Shown in pieces: positions 45,464-54,406 of a DNA stretch of 64,000 nucleotides. Position 1 is the first letter of the stretch. Each line of letters begins with the position of its first letter. This DNA comes from Marinobacterium profundum (lineage in GTDB: Bacteria; Pseudomonadota; Gammaproteobacteria; Pseudomonadales; Balneatricaceae): positions 1-64,000 of the forward strand of contig NZ_BCNS01000091.1 in NCBI RefSeq assembly GCF_001528745.1. The letters are read 5' to 3'. The notes under the pieces were generated by a model, which was not told where the DNA came from, did not search any database, and worked only from the letters and a program-made list of their open reading frames with translations. The translations under genes were made by a program, and so were the position numbers.

Positions 45464-47178
45464 CAGTGGCTCTCCCGTGTCACAGGGCGAGTGTCTTTAC
45501 CCACCAGAAAATCGAGGTCAGCGCCTCTGTCAGCCTGCATGACGTGATCAATATAGAGCTTGGCGTAACCACGGCTGTAGTGCGGTGCCTCGGGCGCCCA
45601 GTCCTTGCGCCGCTCTTCCAGCTCGGCCTCGCTGACCTTTAGTTCCAGCACGCCGTCCTTCGCATTGAGGCGAATCATGTCGCCGGTTTTAACCAGCGCC
45701 AGTGGGCCGCCGGCATTGGCTTCAGGGGCTACGTGCAGCACTACAGTGCCAAAGGCGGTACCGGACATGCGGGCATCGGATACGCGCACCATGTCGCGCA
45801 CACCCTTTTCCACCAGGCAGCGCGGAATCGGCATATTGCCCACCTCCGGCATGCCCGGGTAACCCCTGGGCCCGCAGCCCTTGAGCACCAGCACGGTGTT
45901 TTCATCCACTGGCAGATCGGGGCGGTCGATATTTGCTTTTAGATCCTCAATACTTTCAAACACATAGGCGGGGCCTTCGTGATCCAGCAGATGATCGGAC
46001 GCGGCTGAGGGCTTGATAATGGCGCCGTTGGGCGCCAGATTGCCGCGCAGCACCCGCAGGCCCGCCGCGGGCTTGAGCGGCGCATCGAAGCTGCGGATCA
46101 CGTCGCTGTTAAAGCACTGGGCACCGTCGGAATAGGCCGAGATATCCTTGCCCAGCACCGTATTGGCCGGACGCAGATGGCCTGCCAACTCCTTCAAAAC
46201 CACCGGCATGCCGCCGGCGTAACAGAAATCTTCCATCAGGTACTTGCCCGACGGCATGCAGTTCACCAGCAGCGGAATCTCGCCGCCGAGCTCGAAGTCT
46301 TTCAGCGACAGGTCGATTTCGGCGCGACCGGCAATTGCCAGCAGATGTACGACCGCATTGGTTGAACCGCCCACGGCGGCATTGGCCAGGATGGCATTCT
46401 CAAGGCTCGCCTTGGTCAGCACCTTGGACATGCACAGGTCTTCTTCCACCATCTCGACAATGCGTTTGCCGGTCAGATGCGCCAGGGCCGCACGGCGGGC
46501 ATCCACCGCCGGCAAGGCGGCATTGGTGGGCAGGCACAGGCCCATGGCTTCCACCAGGGAAGCCATGGTCGAAGCCGTGCCCATGGTCATGCAGACACCG
46601 GCGGAGCGGCTCATGCCGGCCTCGGCCGCCATAAAGTCCTGCAGTGACATATCGCCTGCGCGCACGCTCTCGGAAAATTTCCAGACGTCGGTGCCGGAAC
46701 CTATATCCTGGCCTTGCCACTTGCCGTTAAGCATGGGGCCGGACGACACCACTATGGTGGGCAGGTCGACACTGGCCGCGCCCATCAGCTGACCCGGGGT
46801 TGTCTTGTCACAGCCACCGAGCAGTACCACACCATCAATGCCATAGGCACGGATGCTTTCTTCCACATCCATGGCCAGCAGGTTGCGAAACAGCATGGCG
46901 GTGGGCTTCATCTGGGTTTCGCCCAGAGACATCACCGGGAACTCCACCGGAAAACCGCCCGCTTCCCAGACCCCACGCTTGACCACTTCGGCCAGCGCCC
47001 GCAGGCCTGAATTGCAAGGCGTCAGTTCCGACCAGGTGTTGCAGATACCAATGATTGGCCGGCCATCGAAGGCATGATCGGGAAAGCCCTGGTTTTTCAT
47101 CCAGCTGCGGTGAATGAAACCATCACGGTCCTGCTTGCCATACCAGGCCTGGGAGCGGCGCGTTTTCTTGGTTGTCAT
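45463..47178 (-). CDS. IlvD/Edd-family sugar-acid dehydratase, probable galactonate dehydratase
   Basis: A 571-residue Fe-S dehydratase. The cluster cysteines are Cys46 (GICNTWSELTPCNSG), Cys123 (LLGGCDKTTPGQ) and Cys196 (GVCMTMGTASTM), the pattern of [2Fe-2S] L-arabinonate/D-galactonate dehydratases. Here it should dehydrate D-galactonate to 2-keto-3-deoxygalactonate, replacing the enolase-superfamily DgoD. Enzymes of this type often accept L-arabinonate and D-fuconate too. Placed between alpha-galactosidase and the SDR with stop/start overlaps. Confidence 0.88.
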   Translation of the reverse strand: MTTKKTRRSQAWYGKQDRDGFIHRSWMKNQGFPDHAFDGRPIIGICNTWSELTPCNSGLRALAEVVKRGVWEAGGFPVEFPVMSLGETQMKPTAMLFRNLLAMDVEESIRAYGIDGVVLLGGCDKTTPGQLMGAASVDLPTIVVSSGPMLNGKWQGQDIGSGTDVWKFSESVRAGDMSLQDFMAAEAGMSRSAGVCMTMGTASTMASLVEAMGLCLPTNAALPAVDARRAALAHLTGKRIVEMVEEDLCMSKVLTKASLENAILANAAVGGSTNAVVHLLAIAGRAEIDLSLKDFELGGEIPLLVNCMPSGKYLMEDFCYAGGMPVVLKELAGHLRPANTVLGKDISAYSDGAQCFNSDVIRSFDAPLKPAAGLRVLRGNLAPNGAIIKPSAASDHLLDHEGPAYVFESIEDLKANIDRPDLPVDENTVLVLKGCGPRGYPGMPEVGNMPIPRCLVEKGVRDMVRVSDARMSGTAFGTVVLHVAPEANAGGPLALVKTGDMIRLNAKDGVLELKVSEAELEERRKDWAPEAPHYSRGYAKLYIDHVMQADRGADLDFLVGKDTRPVTRESH

Positions 47179-49259
47179 AATTTTTTACCTTCAATGACCC
47201 AGAGAGTCGCTGGAAATGCGATGGGCAGCTGCAGACCGAGTTCCATCAGGGCACGTCCGCTGAGACTCAGCGGGCCGACTTTCAGCGCCACCTTGCCACG
47301 GCTGACCGCAGCCGCCTGATCGGGGTTGCGTAGCTGAATCTGATAGAGTGCGTCCGGTGCCAGCCCCGTAAGGCGAATAGGCCGCGGCAGTGTTTGTGCC
47401 GACGGTGTGATTTGGCCAACAAAGGCCACAAAACGCTGACCGTCGCGGGCCAGCTGCAACTCACCGAGAACTGCGGCATCGTCGCTGTCCAGGCGCAGTA
47501 TATGACCCTGGTGCAGCCAGTCGCGGTTGGCCTTGTACCAGTCAGTCGCATCCTGCAGCACCCGGGCTTCGTCGTCGGTCAGCTCGCGCGGGTCCATCTC
47601 AAAGCCCATGTGACGGCTCGCCGCCACCCAGGCACGAAAGCCGATCGGCATCACGCGACCCGACGTGTGACACAGTCGCGGCCCCACATGGCTGCCGGTC
47701 ACTTCCGAGGGCAGAAAGAGCGCGGCGTTGCGCTGCATCCAGAAGCGCTCGATAGCATCGTTGGAATCCGACAGCCAGACGCGATGGGTGCGTTGTAGTA
47801 TGCCAAAATCAATGCGCCCGCCACCGGAGGCACAGCTCTCGATTTCTACCGATGGATGTGCGCTTCGCAGGGCATCCAGCAGGCCGTAAACCGCCTCGGT
47901 CTGACCCGCTACGGGCGTGGGCAGCACGCGATTGTGATCCCACTTGATGTAGTCGATATCGTACTCGCTCAGCAAACTGCTGATGCGCTCGAACAGATAG
48001 TCGCATACCGCACTCTGGCTCAGGTCCAGTACCATCTGCTGGCGCCCGAGTAACTGCTCGGGCCTGCCCAGCGCCCAGTCGGGGTGGGCACGATAAAGAT
48101 CGCTGTCAGGGTTGACCATTTCGGGCTCGAACCAGAGGCCAAAGCTCATACCCAGACTTTTCACATAATCGATCAGCGGCGTCAGCCCCTCGGGGAATTT
48201 GCGCCTATCCACCAGCCAGTCGCCCAGGCTGCTGGTATCATCATCGCGCCCCTTGAACCAGCCGTCATCCAGCACGAAGCGTTCGGCACCCAGGGCAGCA
48301 GCACGCTGGGCTATGTCTTTTAGCGTATCCAGATCGTGCTTGAAATACACCGCTTCCCAGCAGTTGTAATGCACCGGCCGCGGTCTGGCTGCATCCGGGA
48401 ACTGCAGAACATGCTGGCGCAGGTGCGACTGGAATGCCGCCCCAAGACCATTGAGGCCACAGGCGGAAAAGGTCGCAAACAGCGGCGCCGTTGTCACGCT
48501 TTGACACAGCGCCTGATCCGGCTGGCTGGCATGGCCAAACTGTAACTGGCGACGGCCGTCAGGCAGCTCTTCAGCCAGCATGCGATGGCCACCCGACCAG
48601 CCGTAGTGCAGACCAAACGCCTGTCCCTGGCTGTTGGTAGCCCCCCGGCACGGCAGAATCACGCCGGGGAAATGTTCATGGGAAGTACGCCCAAGGCGGC
48701 ACTCACGCAGGCGTGCTCCGCTGTTCCAGGGCACTTCGTTCATTTGAAACTCGCCACACCAGCGCCCGGAGAATTCCAGCATATGTTCGCTCTGCTGCGG
48801 CGCAGGCAACACCGGTGCCGCCAGCCAGTCGACAAAGATCGGCTGATGGCTCTGCAGTGCGCAGCTCAAACGCAGCACATCGGAATCTGCCTGGGCCAGG
48901 ATCTCCAGCACATAACTCAGCCCCAGAGCGGCATCTTTATAGGTCAGGCACAGGCTGTTGTCGGCACTCTCGTCCAGAGCCAGGCTGAAGACGGGCAGCA
49001 GCCCCTTGCCCTTGGCATCGCGCAACTGCATGCCGGGCTGACCCGGAAAGGGATCACCGGCCTGGGGCGAAACCGACAAATCCGGTACGCCATCAAGCAT
49101 GCCGCCGGTGATATCACGCTGCGCCGCTGCGGCCAGCACAGCGAGGTTTTCCTGCAGAGGCAGGCTCTGCCCCCAATACACAACCGTCGGCAGACGCGAC
49201 TCCTGTGATGCCAGTACCAGTGTTTGTACAGGCGTATCAATGCGCCAGGTCTGAATCAT
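47175..49259 (-). CDS. alpha-galactosidase, GH36 family
   Basis: A 694-residue GH36 enzyme. N-terminal beta-sandwich, then the barrel with RFVLDDGWFKGRDDD, GLWFEPEMVNPDSDLYRAHPDW, nucleophile Asp in YIKWDHNR, IESCASGGGRIDFG and acid/base Asp in VWLSDSNDAIER. No signal peptide: it hydrolyses imported raffinose-, melibiose- or galactosylglycerol-type substrates inside the cell. Overlaps the dehydratase start and the permease stop by 4 bp each. Confidence 0.94.
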   Translation of the reverse strand: MIQTWRIDTPVQTLVLASQESRLPTVVYWGQSLPLQENLAVLAAAAQRDITGGMLDGVPDLSVSPQAGDPFPGQPGMQLRDAKGKGLLPVFSLALDESADNSLCLTYKDAALGLSYVLEILAQADSDVLRLSCALQSHQPIFVDWLAAPVLPAPQQSEHMLEFSGRWCGEFQMNEVPWNSGARLRECRLGRTSHEHFPGVILPCRGATNSQGQAFGLHYGWSGGHRMLAEELPDGRRQLQFGHASQPDQALCQSVTTAPLFATFSACGLNGLGAAFQSHLRQHVLQFPDAARPRPVHYNCWEAVYFKHDLDTLKDIAQRAAALGAERFVLDDGWFKGRDDDTSSLGDWLVDRRKFPEGLTPLIDYVKSLGMSFGLWFEPEMVNPDSDLYRAHPDWALGRPEQLLGRQQMVLDLSQSAVCDYLFERISSLLSEYDIDYIKWDHNRVLPTPVAGQTEAVYGLLDALRSAHPSVEIESCASGGGRIDFGILQRTHRVWLSDSNDAIERFWMQRNAALFLPSEVTGSHVGPRLCHTSGRVMPIGFRAWVAASRHMGFEMDPRELTDDEARVLQDATDWYKANRDWLHQGHILRLDSDDAAVLGELQLARDGQRFVAFVGQITPSAQTLPRPIRLTGLAPDALYQIQLRNPDQAAAVSRGKVALKVGPLSLSGRALMELGLQLPIAFPATLWVIEGKKL

Positions 49260-50104
49260 TTAACGGCTCCGAGCGTCAAACCAGCAATGAAGTGTTTTTG
49301 CATGGCGAAGAACATCAGTACCGGCGGCAGTGCCGCCACTATGGATCCGGCCGACACCAGATGCCAGGACGCCACCCACTGGCCATTAAGCGAATACAGA
49401 CCTGCGGTAACCGGCTGGGTATCGGCGCCCTGTGTCAGTACGGTGGCCCAGAAGTAATCGTTCCAGATAAAGGTGAAAATCAGCACCGACAGGGCTGCAA
49501 TCGCAGGCTTCATCAGCGGCATGACCACATGCCAGAAAATCTGAATTTCAGATACGCCTTCCACCCGCGCAGCCTCGATCAGCTCGTGGGGCAGCGCACG
49601 GATAAAGTTGCGCATGAACAGGGTGCAAAAACCGGTCTGGAAGGCGATATGAAACAGCGCCAGCCCCATGGTGGTGTTGTAAATGCCCATCGACAGCGTC
49701 AGGTCACGCACCGGCACCATCAGAATCTGGAAGGGCACAAAGTTGCCCGCCACGAACATGAAGAACACCAGCATGTTGGCCTTGAAGCGATACACGCCCA
49801 GTGCAAAGCCGGTCATGCAGGACAGCGCCACTGCACCGATTACCGTCGGGATAGTGACCTTGAAGCTGTTCAGGATGTATTGGCCAATGGGCGAGTTGGT
49901 AAAGACCGCCGTGTAGTTTTCCAGCAGGTTAAACGAGGTCGGCCAACCCCAGTAGTTGCCAGCCGTGATATCACCGGCGGAGCGAATGGAGGTCAGCGCC
50001 ACCGCGATCAGCGGCAGCAGCCAGAGAACCAGCGCGATGGGCAGGGCAATCTTGTACAGACGGCGTGCCGAGGGGGATGCTTTTTCGATAGGCGTTGGAA
50101 ACAT
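49256..50104 (-). CDS. ABC sugar importer permease (MalG type)
   Basis: A 282-residue inner-membrane permease with six helices and the EAA loop ELIEAARVEGVSEIQIFWHVVMPLMKPAIAAL that contacts the ATPase. MalG-type C-terminus ends near AGLTLGAVK. Together with the other permease, the binding protein and the ATPase encoded divergently at 53299 it forms a CUT1 oligosaccharide importer. Separated by 1 bp from the MalF-type gene. Confidence 0.92.
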   Translation of the reverse strand: MFPTPIEKASPSARRLYKIALPIALVLWLLPLIAVALTSIRSAGDITAGNYWGWPTSFNLLENYTAVFTNSPIGQYILNSFKVTIPTVIGAVALSCMTGFALGVYRFKANMLVFFMFVAGNFVPFQILMVPVRDLTLSMGIYNTTMGLALFHIAFQTGFCTLFMRNFIRALPHELIEAARVEGVSEIQIFWHVVMPLMKPAIAALSVLIFTFIWNDYFWATVLTQGADTQPVTAGLYSLNGQWVASWHLVSAGSIVAALPPVLMFFAMQKHFIAGLTLGAVK

Positions 50105-50105
50105 C

Positions 50106-50993
50106 TCAGCGTCCTCTCTCGTCGCGGTACATTTTGTAAAGGAACCCGGTGATGTAGACCATCATGATGGCGAACAGCACCACGGCAATAGCCGCGCCGT
50201 AGCCCATGCGGAAACCGTATTCGGAGAACGCCTGCTCATACATGTAAAACGCCAGCACCCGACTCGATCCCCAGGGGCCGCCGTCGGTCATGATCGAGAT
50301 CAAATCGAAGCTGCGCAGCGCACCTATCACGGTCACGACTATGGCAATAAAGGTGGCGGGTTTGAGCTGCGGCAGTATCACGTACCACAGCATGCGCCAG
50401 CCCTTGGCGTTATCCAGCCGGGCCGCCTCGATCTGCTCCGGGTCCACGGCGTTAAGGCCGGTCAGGTACAGAATCATGCAGTAAGCGGTCTGCGGCCATA
50501 GCCCAGCGACTATGATGCCGTAGGTCACGAAACGCTCGTCAGCCAGTACAGCAATGGAATCAAAGCCCAGCGCGTTGATCAGAATATTCAGCAGGCCGTA
50601 ATTGGGGTCGTAGAACCAGGCAAATACCAGACCCACCACCACCTGAGAAATTACAAAGGGGAAGAAAAACAACGACTTGTAGATACGAATGCCGCGCACT
50701 GTCTGATTCAGAAACAATGCCACGAAGAGCCCGGCCGGAATGGCGAGCATATAGAGCACCAGCCAGATAAGGTTATTCTTCAGCGATGTGTAGAACGCCT
50801 CGTCATCCATCAGCTCAACATAGTTGGACATGCCAACGAATTCTTTCTCCCCCAGGCCATCCCAGGCATAGAAAGAGACATTCAGGGACTGAAAGATCGG
50901 GATGATGACGTACATCAGAAACATCAGGATGCCCGGCAGCAAAAATAGCCAGGGCGCCAGCTTGAGCTGATTGGCTTTCCAGTAAGCACGCAT
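50106..50993 (-). CDS. ABC sugar importer permease (MalF type)
   Basis: A 295-residue permease with six predicted helices and an EAA loop PEQIEAARLDNAKGWRMLWYVILPQLKPATFIAI. Starts with RAYWKANQLKLAPWLFLLPGILMFLMYVIIP, as in CUT1 permeases. It follows the binding-protein gene after a hairpin-containing gap. Confidence 0.92.
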   Translation of the reverse strand: MRAYWKANQLKLAPWLFLLPGILMFLMYVIIPIFQSLNVSFYAWDGLGEKEFVGMSNYVELMDDEAFYTSLKNNLIWLVLYMLAIPAGLFVALFLNQTVRGIRIYKSLFFFPFVISQVVVGLVFAWFYDPNYGLLNILINALGFDSIAVLADERFVTYGIIVAGLWPQTAYCMILYLTGLNAVDPEQIEAARLDNAKGWRMLWYVILPQLKPATFIAIVVTVIGALRSFDLISIMTDGGPWGSSRVLAFYMYEQAFSEYGFRMGYGAAIAVVLFAIMMVYITGFLYKMYRDERGR

Positions 50994-51020
50994 GGTGAAG
51001 GACCCTCGAAGTGCGTAGGT

Positions 51021-51047
51021 GCCCCGACTGCAGAACGCAGCCGGGGC
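51021..51047 (-). promoter_or_regulatory. intercistronic hairpin between binding protein and permease genes
   Basis: GCCCCG-A-CTGC (51021-51031) pairs with GCAG-C-CGGGGC (51037-51047), ten pairs with one mismatch and a 5-nt loop. It follows the binding-protein stop by about 14 nt on the minus strand. No T-tract follows; it probably stabilises the binding-protein transcript, as at dctP/dctQ of TRAP transporter 2. Confidence 0.55.
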
Positions 51048-51060
51048 CTTGTATCAGTGA

Positions 51061-52305
51061 CTACTTGTAAATGCGCAGACGAGCCTTCTCGAGACGTTTC
51101 AAAATGGTATCCAGACGTTCTGGTTTCACCATGAATTCCTGGAAGCCTTCCATACCGGCTTTCGCCATCTCGGCGGGAGCATCACGGTCAAAGAACTGCG
51201 CCAGGCCTTCGGCGTTGGACAGTAGCTCGAAGCCCTGCTGCAGGAAGACATCGTCACCGGCGGTAGAGTCGGCGTTAATCGGCAGCTGACCGAGGGTCTT
51301 GTTCATTTCAGTCTGAACATCGGCGCGGGCCAGGTAGGCGAGGAATTTCTTGGCATCTTCCTTGTTCTTGGCATTGGCCGGTATATGCAGGGTATCGGTC
51401 GGTGCATCTTCTGCGCGCGGGATTCCCGGGGTGATTTCAGGGAACGGGAAGAAGCCCAGCTGATCATCGCCAAGGCCTGCCTCACGCAGCGGTGCCACGG
51501 CAAAGTTGCCCATGACATACATGGCCGCTTCGCCCTGTACCATCGGCGCCAGCGCTTCCTGCCAGCTGTAGGCCGCGTGGTTCTTGATAAAGAATCCGGC
51601 GTCGATCAGTTCCTTCCAGTGATTCATGGTGTTGAGCACACGCTCGTCCGTCCAGGAGATTTCGCCCTTGGTCAGCGCCATATGGAAGTCGTAGCCGTTG
51701 GTGCGCAGGTTCAGATAATCGAAGACACCAGCGGCAGTCCAGAGGTACTTGGTACCTATGGTAATGGGCGTGATGCCCGCGGCGGTCAACGTGGCGCCTG
51801 CGGCCTTGAATTCAGCCCAGGTGGTGGGCACTTCGATGCCGTTTTGGGCAAACAGATCCTTGCGGTAATAAATACCCCATTGATAGTAGGTATAGGGAAT
51901 GCCCCACTTCTTGCCATCGATGGTCATGGAAGCTGCAGCGGACTTGAGAGACTTGTTCAGGCCATTGGCGTCCCAGACATCATCCACCGGTTCAAAGAGC
52001 CCAGCATTAACATAGGGCAGCATGCGGTTGCCGGCATACCAGCTCGCCAGATCAGGCGCGTCGGCGGTAAGGAAGTTGCGGATAGAGGTCTTGTAGCCCT
52101 CATGGTCAAACAGATTGAGAGTAACTTTTACGTCCGGGTTTTCAGCCTCAAAGCCTTTCACCAGGGTTTCAAACGCCTCCTTGGGCGCCGGGTCCGAGGT
52201 ATCGGTGTTAATCACAAGTTCGCCGGCAAAGGCGGTAGAACCAAACAGGGCGCTCGCCAGTGCTACTGCCAGTCCGTGTTTGAACACTTTGTTTTTGTTA
52301 TTCAT
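51061..52305 (-). CDS. ABC sugar importer periplasmic binding protein (CUT1)
   Basis: A 414-residue extracellular solute-binding protein of family 1. Signal peptide cleaved at AFA-GEL (27/28); no lipobox Cys. The mature part has WGIPYTYYQWGIYYRKDLFAQNGIEVPTTWAEF and MVQGEAAMYVMGNFA, typical of oligosaccharide binders. The operon's galactosidases imply galactosides or galactosylated glycosides as ligands. First gene of the leftward operon, divergent from iclR. Confidence 0.92.
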   Translation of the reverse strand: MNNKNKVFKHGLAVALASALFGSTAFAGELVINTDTSDPAPKEAFETLVKGFEAENPDVKVTLNLFDHEGYKTSIRNFLTADAPDLASWYAGNRMLPYVNAGLFEPVDDVWDANGLNKSLKSAAASMTIDGKKWGIPYTYYQWGIYYRKDLFAQNGIEVPTTWAEFKAAGATLTAAGITPITIGTKYLWTAAGVFDYLNLRTNGYDFHMALTKGEISWTDERVLNTMNHWKELIDAGFFIKNHAAYSWQEALAPMVQGEAAMYVMGNFAVAPLREAGLGDDQLGFFPFPEITPGIPRAEDAPTDTLHIPANAKNKEDAKKFLAYLARADVQTEMNKTLGQLPINADSTAGDDVFLQQGFELLSNAEGLAQFFDRDAPAEMAKAGMEGFQEFMVKPERLDTILKRLEKARLRIYK

Positions 52306-52380
52306 AGGTTACTCTCTTTTGCTGGGTCAATTTACTGACCGGACGCTCGGCGCCGGTCACTCTTGAACGAGCCACTAACT

Positions 52381-52399
52381 GGTTCCATTTATTGAAACC
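52381..52399. promoter_or_regulatory. candidate IclR-family operator
   Basis: GGTTCCATTTATTGAAACC matches its own reverse complement at 14 of 19 positions. A second ATTGAAA occurs exactly 20 bp after the first (52391 and 52411). The region lies between the binding-protein gene and the iclR gene, where the regulator should act on both directions. Confidence 0.5.
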
Positions 52400-52491
52400 T
52401 CGTCTCAACTATTGAAAATATGCTTGATTAGGCCTACTCTTGTCAACAGTTTCAACGCAGGTTGGCATGGCAGAGCGCCGGAGAAATACCG

Positions 52492-53280
52492 ATGACAACA
52501 AAGAAAAACAGCGATGGAACCGTAGGCAAAGCATTGAATTTGCTGGATGAAGTGGCGGCAAAAGGTCGCCCGGTACGCTTTAGCGAACTGCTTGCCGAAA
52601 GCGAACATCCCAAGGCCACGCTTTACCGCCTGCTGCAAACACTGACCAGCCAGGGCATGCTCAGCTACGACCCCGACAGGCAACTCTACAGCCTGGGTGT
52701 GCGGCTGGTGAAACTGGCTCACGCCGCCTGGCAGCAGTCGTCCCTGGCGCCCATTGCGCGTCCGTTTCTGGATGAACTGTCGAACAAGCTGGGCGAAACC
52801 GTGCATCTGGCGCAGCTGGATCATGGCCAGGTGCTCTACGTGGACAAACGCAATCCGGCCAAGCCGCTGATGATGTTTTCCGATGCCGGCAAAATAGGCC
52901 CGGGTTATTGCACCGGTGTTGGCAAGGCCATGCTGGCCTTTCTCGACGACGCCACACGCGAACAATGTATCAAGCAGCAGGCCTATCACCGCTATACGGC
53001 CCACACACTGACATCGGCCGAAGCGCTGCGCACTGAACTGGACAACATCCGTACCCAGGGCATTGCCTTCGACCGTGAAGAGCATGAGCCTAATATCATC
53101 TGCATTGCAGCACCTATTTTGTCCGGCACCGGGAGGGTGCTGGGCGGGATGTCAATAACCACATCCACACAGCGTTACTCATTGGAAACACTGGAAAAAT
53201 TCAAACCGGATCTTCTCGAGACCGCCCGTAGAATCGGCCTTCAGGCCGAAGCATGGCGGTTCCCCGAAACAACCCAATAA
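52492..53280 (+). CDS. IclR-family transcriptional regulator
   Basis: A 262-residue regulator: N-terminal winged helix (VGKALNLLDEVAAKGRPVRFSELLAESEHPKATLYRLLQTLTSQGML) and a C-terminal effector domain (LDELSNKLGETVHLAQLDHGQVLYVDKR, CTGVGKAMLAFL, GIAFDREEHEPNIICIAAPI). The ATG at 52492 has GGAG 9 nt upstream. It heads the rightward part of the galactoside cluster and probably senses a galactose catabolite such as 2-keto-3-deoxygalactonate. Confidence 0.9.
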   Translation: MTTKKNSDGTVGKALNLLDEVAAKGRPVRFSELLAESEHPKATLYRLLQTLTSQGMLSYDPDRQLYSLGVRLVKLAHAAWQQSSLAPIARPFLDELSNKLGETVHLAQLDHGQVLYVDKRNPAKPLMMFSDAGKIGPGYCTGVGKAMLAFLDDATREQCIKQQAYHRYTAHTLTSAEALRTELDNIRTQGIAFDREEHEPNIICIAAPILSGTGRVLGGMSITTSTQRYSLETLEKFKPDLLETARRIGLQAEAWRFPETTQ

Positions 53281-53298
53281 GAAATATCGGGAGTTATC

Positions 53299-54360
53299 AT
53301 GTCAGGCGTATCGCTAAAAAATATAGTCAAGAAATACGACGCCGTGGAAGTCATCCACAACATCGACCTGGATATCAAGGAAGGTGAGTTCTGCGTCTTC
53401 GTCGGCCCGTCAGGCTGTGGCAAGTCCACGCTACTGCGCATGATTGCAGGTCTGGAAGAGACCACCAGCGGTCAGATGAGCATCGGCGGGCGCGATGTCA
53501 CCAAGGCGGACCCGGCCGAACGCGGCATCGCCATGGTGTTTCAGACCTATGCGCTTTATCCGCACATGACGGTCGAAGAGAACATGGGCTTTGGCCTGAA
53601 AATGAACAAGGTTCCCAAGGACGTCATCGCCCAGAAAGTCGGGGAAGCCTCCCGTATTCTCAAGCTCGACGACTATCTCAAGCGCAAGCCCAAGGCTCTT
53701 TCCGGTGGCCAGCGTCAGCGTGTTGCCATTGGTCGTGCCATAGTGCGTGGCCCCGAAGTTTTCCTGTTCGACGAACCGCTGTCGAACCTCGATGCCGAAC
53801 TGCGCGTTGAAATGCGTGTTGAAATAGCACGGCTGCACAACGAAATCGGCGCCACCATGATCTACGTCACCCATGATCAGGTCGAAGCCATGACCCTGGC
53901 CGACAAGATAGTAGTGCTGCGCGCAGGCAACATAGAGCAGGTCGGTTCACCGCTGCACCTGTACGATGACCCGGACAACAAGTTTGTCGCAGGCTTTATC
54001 GGCTCCCCCGGCATGAACTTCCTCGAAGGCGTGGTACAGGGGCAGGGCGTGCGCGTACCCGCCCTGGCTGATCGCATTATCGAAACCGCTGTTGGACTGC
54101 CAGCCCAGGGCACGGCCGTGACTGTGGGCGTGCGGCCGCAGACCATGATGCTGGAGTCCGGCACAGGCCCGCTGAAAATAGATATCGCCGAAGAGCTGGG
54201 TGGAGTGTCCTATATCTACCTGAACGCCCCGACCGGCGAGCGCCTTGTAGTCGAGGCCAGAGGCAAGTCCATGGCCCGTAGCGGCTCCAGCGCCAACGTC
54301 CAGTTCGCGCCAGAAGATGCCTTGTTCTTTGACGCCAAGAGTGAAAAGCGCCTGCGCTAA
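53299..54360 (+). CDS. ABC sugar importer ATPase (MalK/UgpC type)
   Basis: A 353-residue ATPase: Walker A VGPSGCGKST, Q loop VFQTYALYPHMTV, signature LSGGQRQRVAIGRAIV, Walker B VFLFDEPLSNLD, H loop YVTHDQVEAM, and C-terminal TOBE/regulatory domain (VGVRPQTMML). It drives the importer whose other parts are on the opposite strand across the regulatory region. 18 bp after iclR. Confidence 0.95.
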   Translation: MSGVSLKNIVKKYDAVEVIHNIDLDIKEGEFCVFVGPSGCGKSTLLRMIAGLEETTSGQMSIGGRDVTKADPAERGIAMVFQTYALYPHMTVEENMGFGLKMNKVPKDVIAQKVGEASRILKLDDYLKRKPKALSGGQRQRVAIGRAIVRGPEVFLFDEPLSNLDAELRVEMRVEIARLHNEIGATMIYVTHDQVEAMTLADKIVVLRAGNIEQVGSPLHLYDDPDNKFVAGFIGSPGMNFLEGVVQGQGVRVPALADRIIETAVGLPAQGTAVTVGVRPQTMMLESGTGPLKIDIAEELGGVSYIYLNAPTGERLVVEARGKSMARSGSSANVQFAPEDALFFDAKSEKRLR

Positions 54361-54406
54361 ACCGCGCCAGGCTCACTACAGCGGCAACAAAATAGGGGCG
54401 CAGGCC

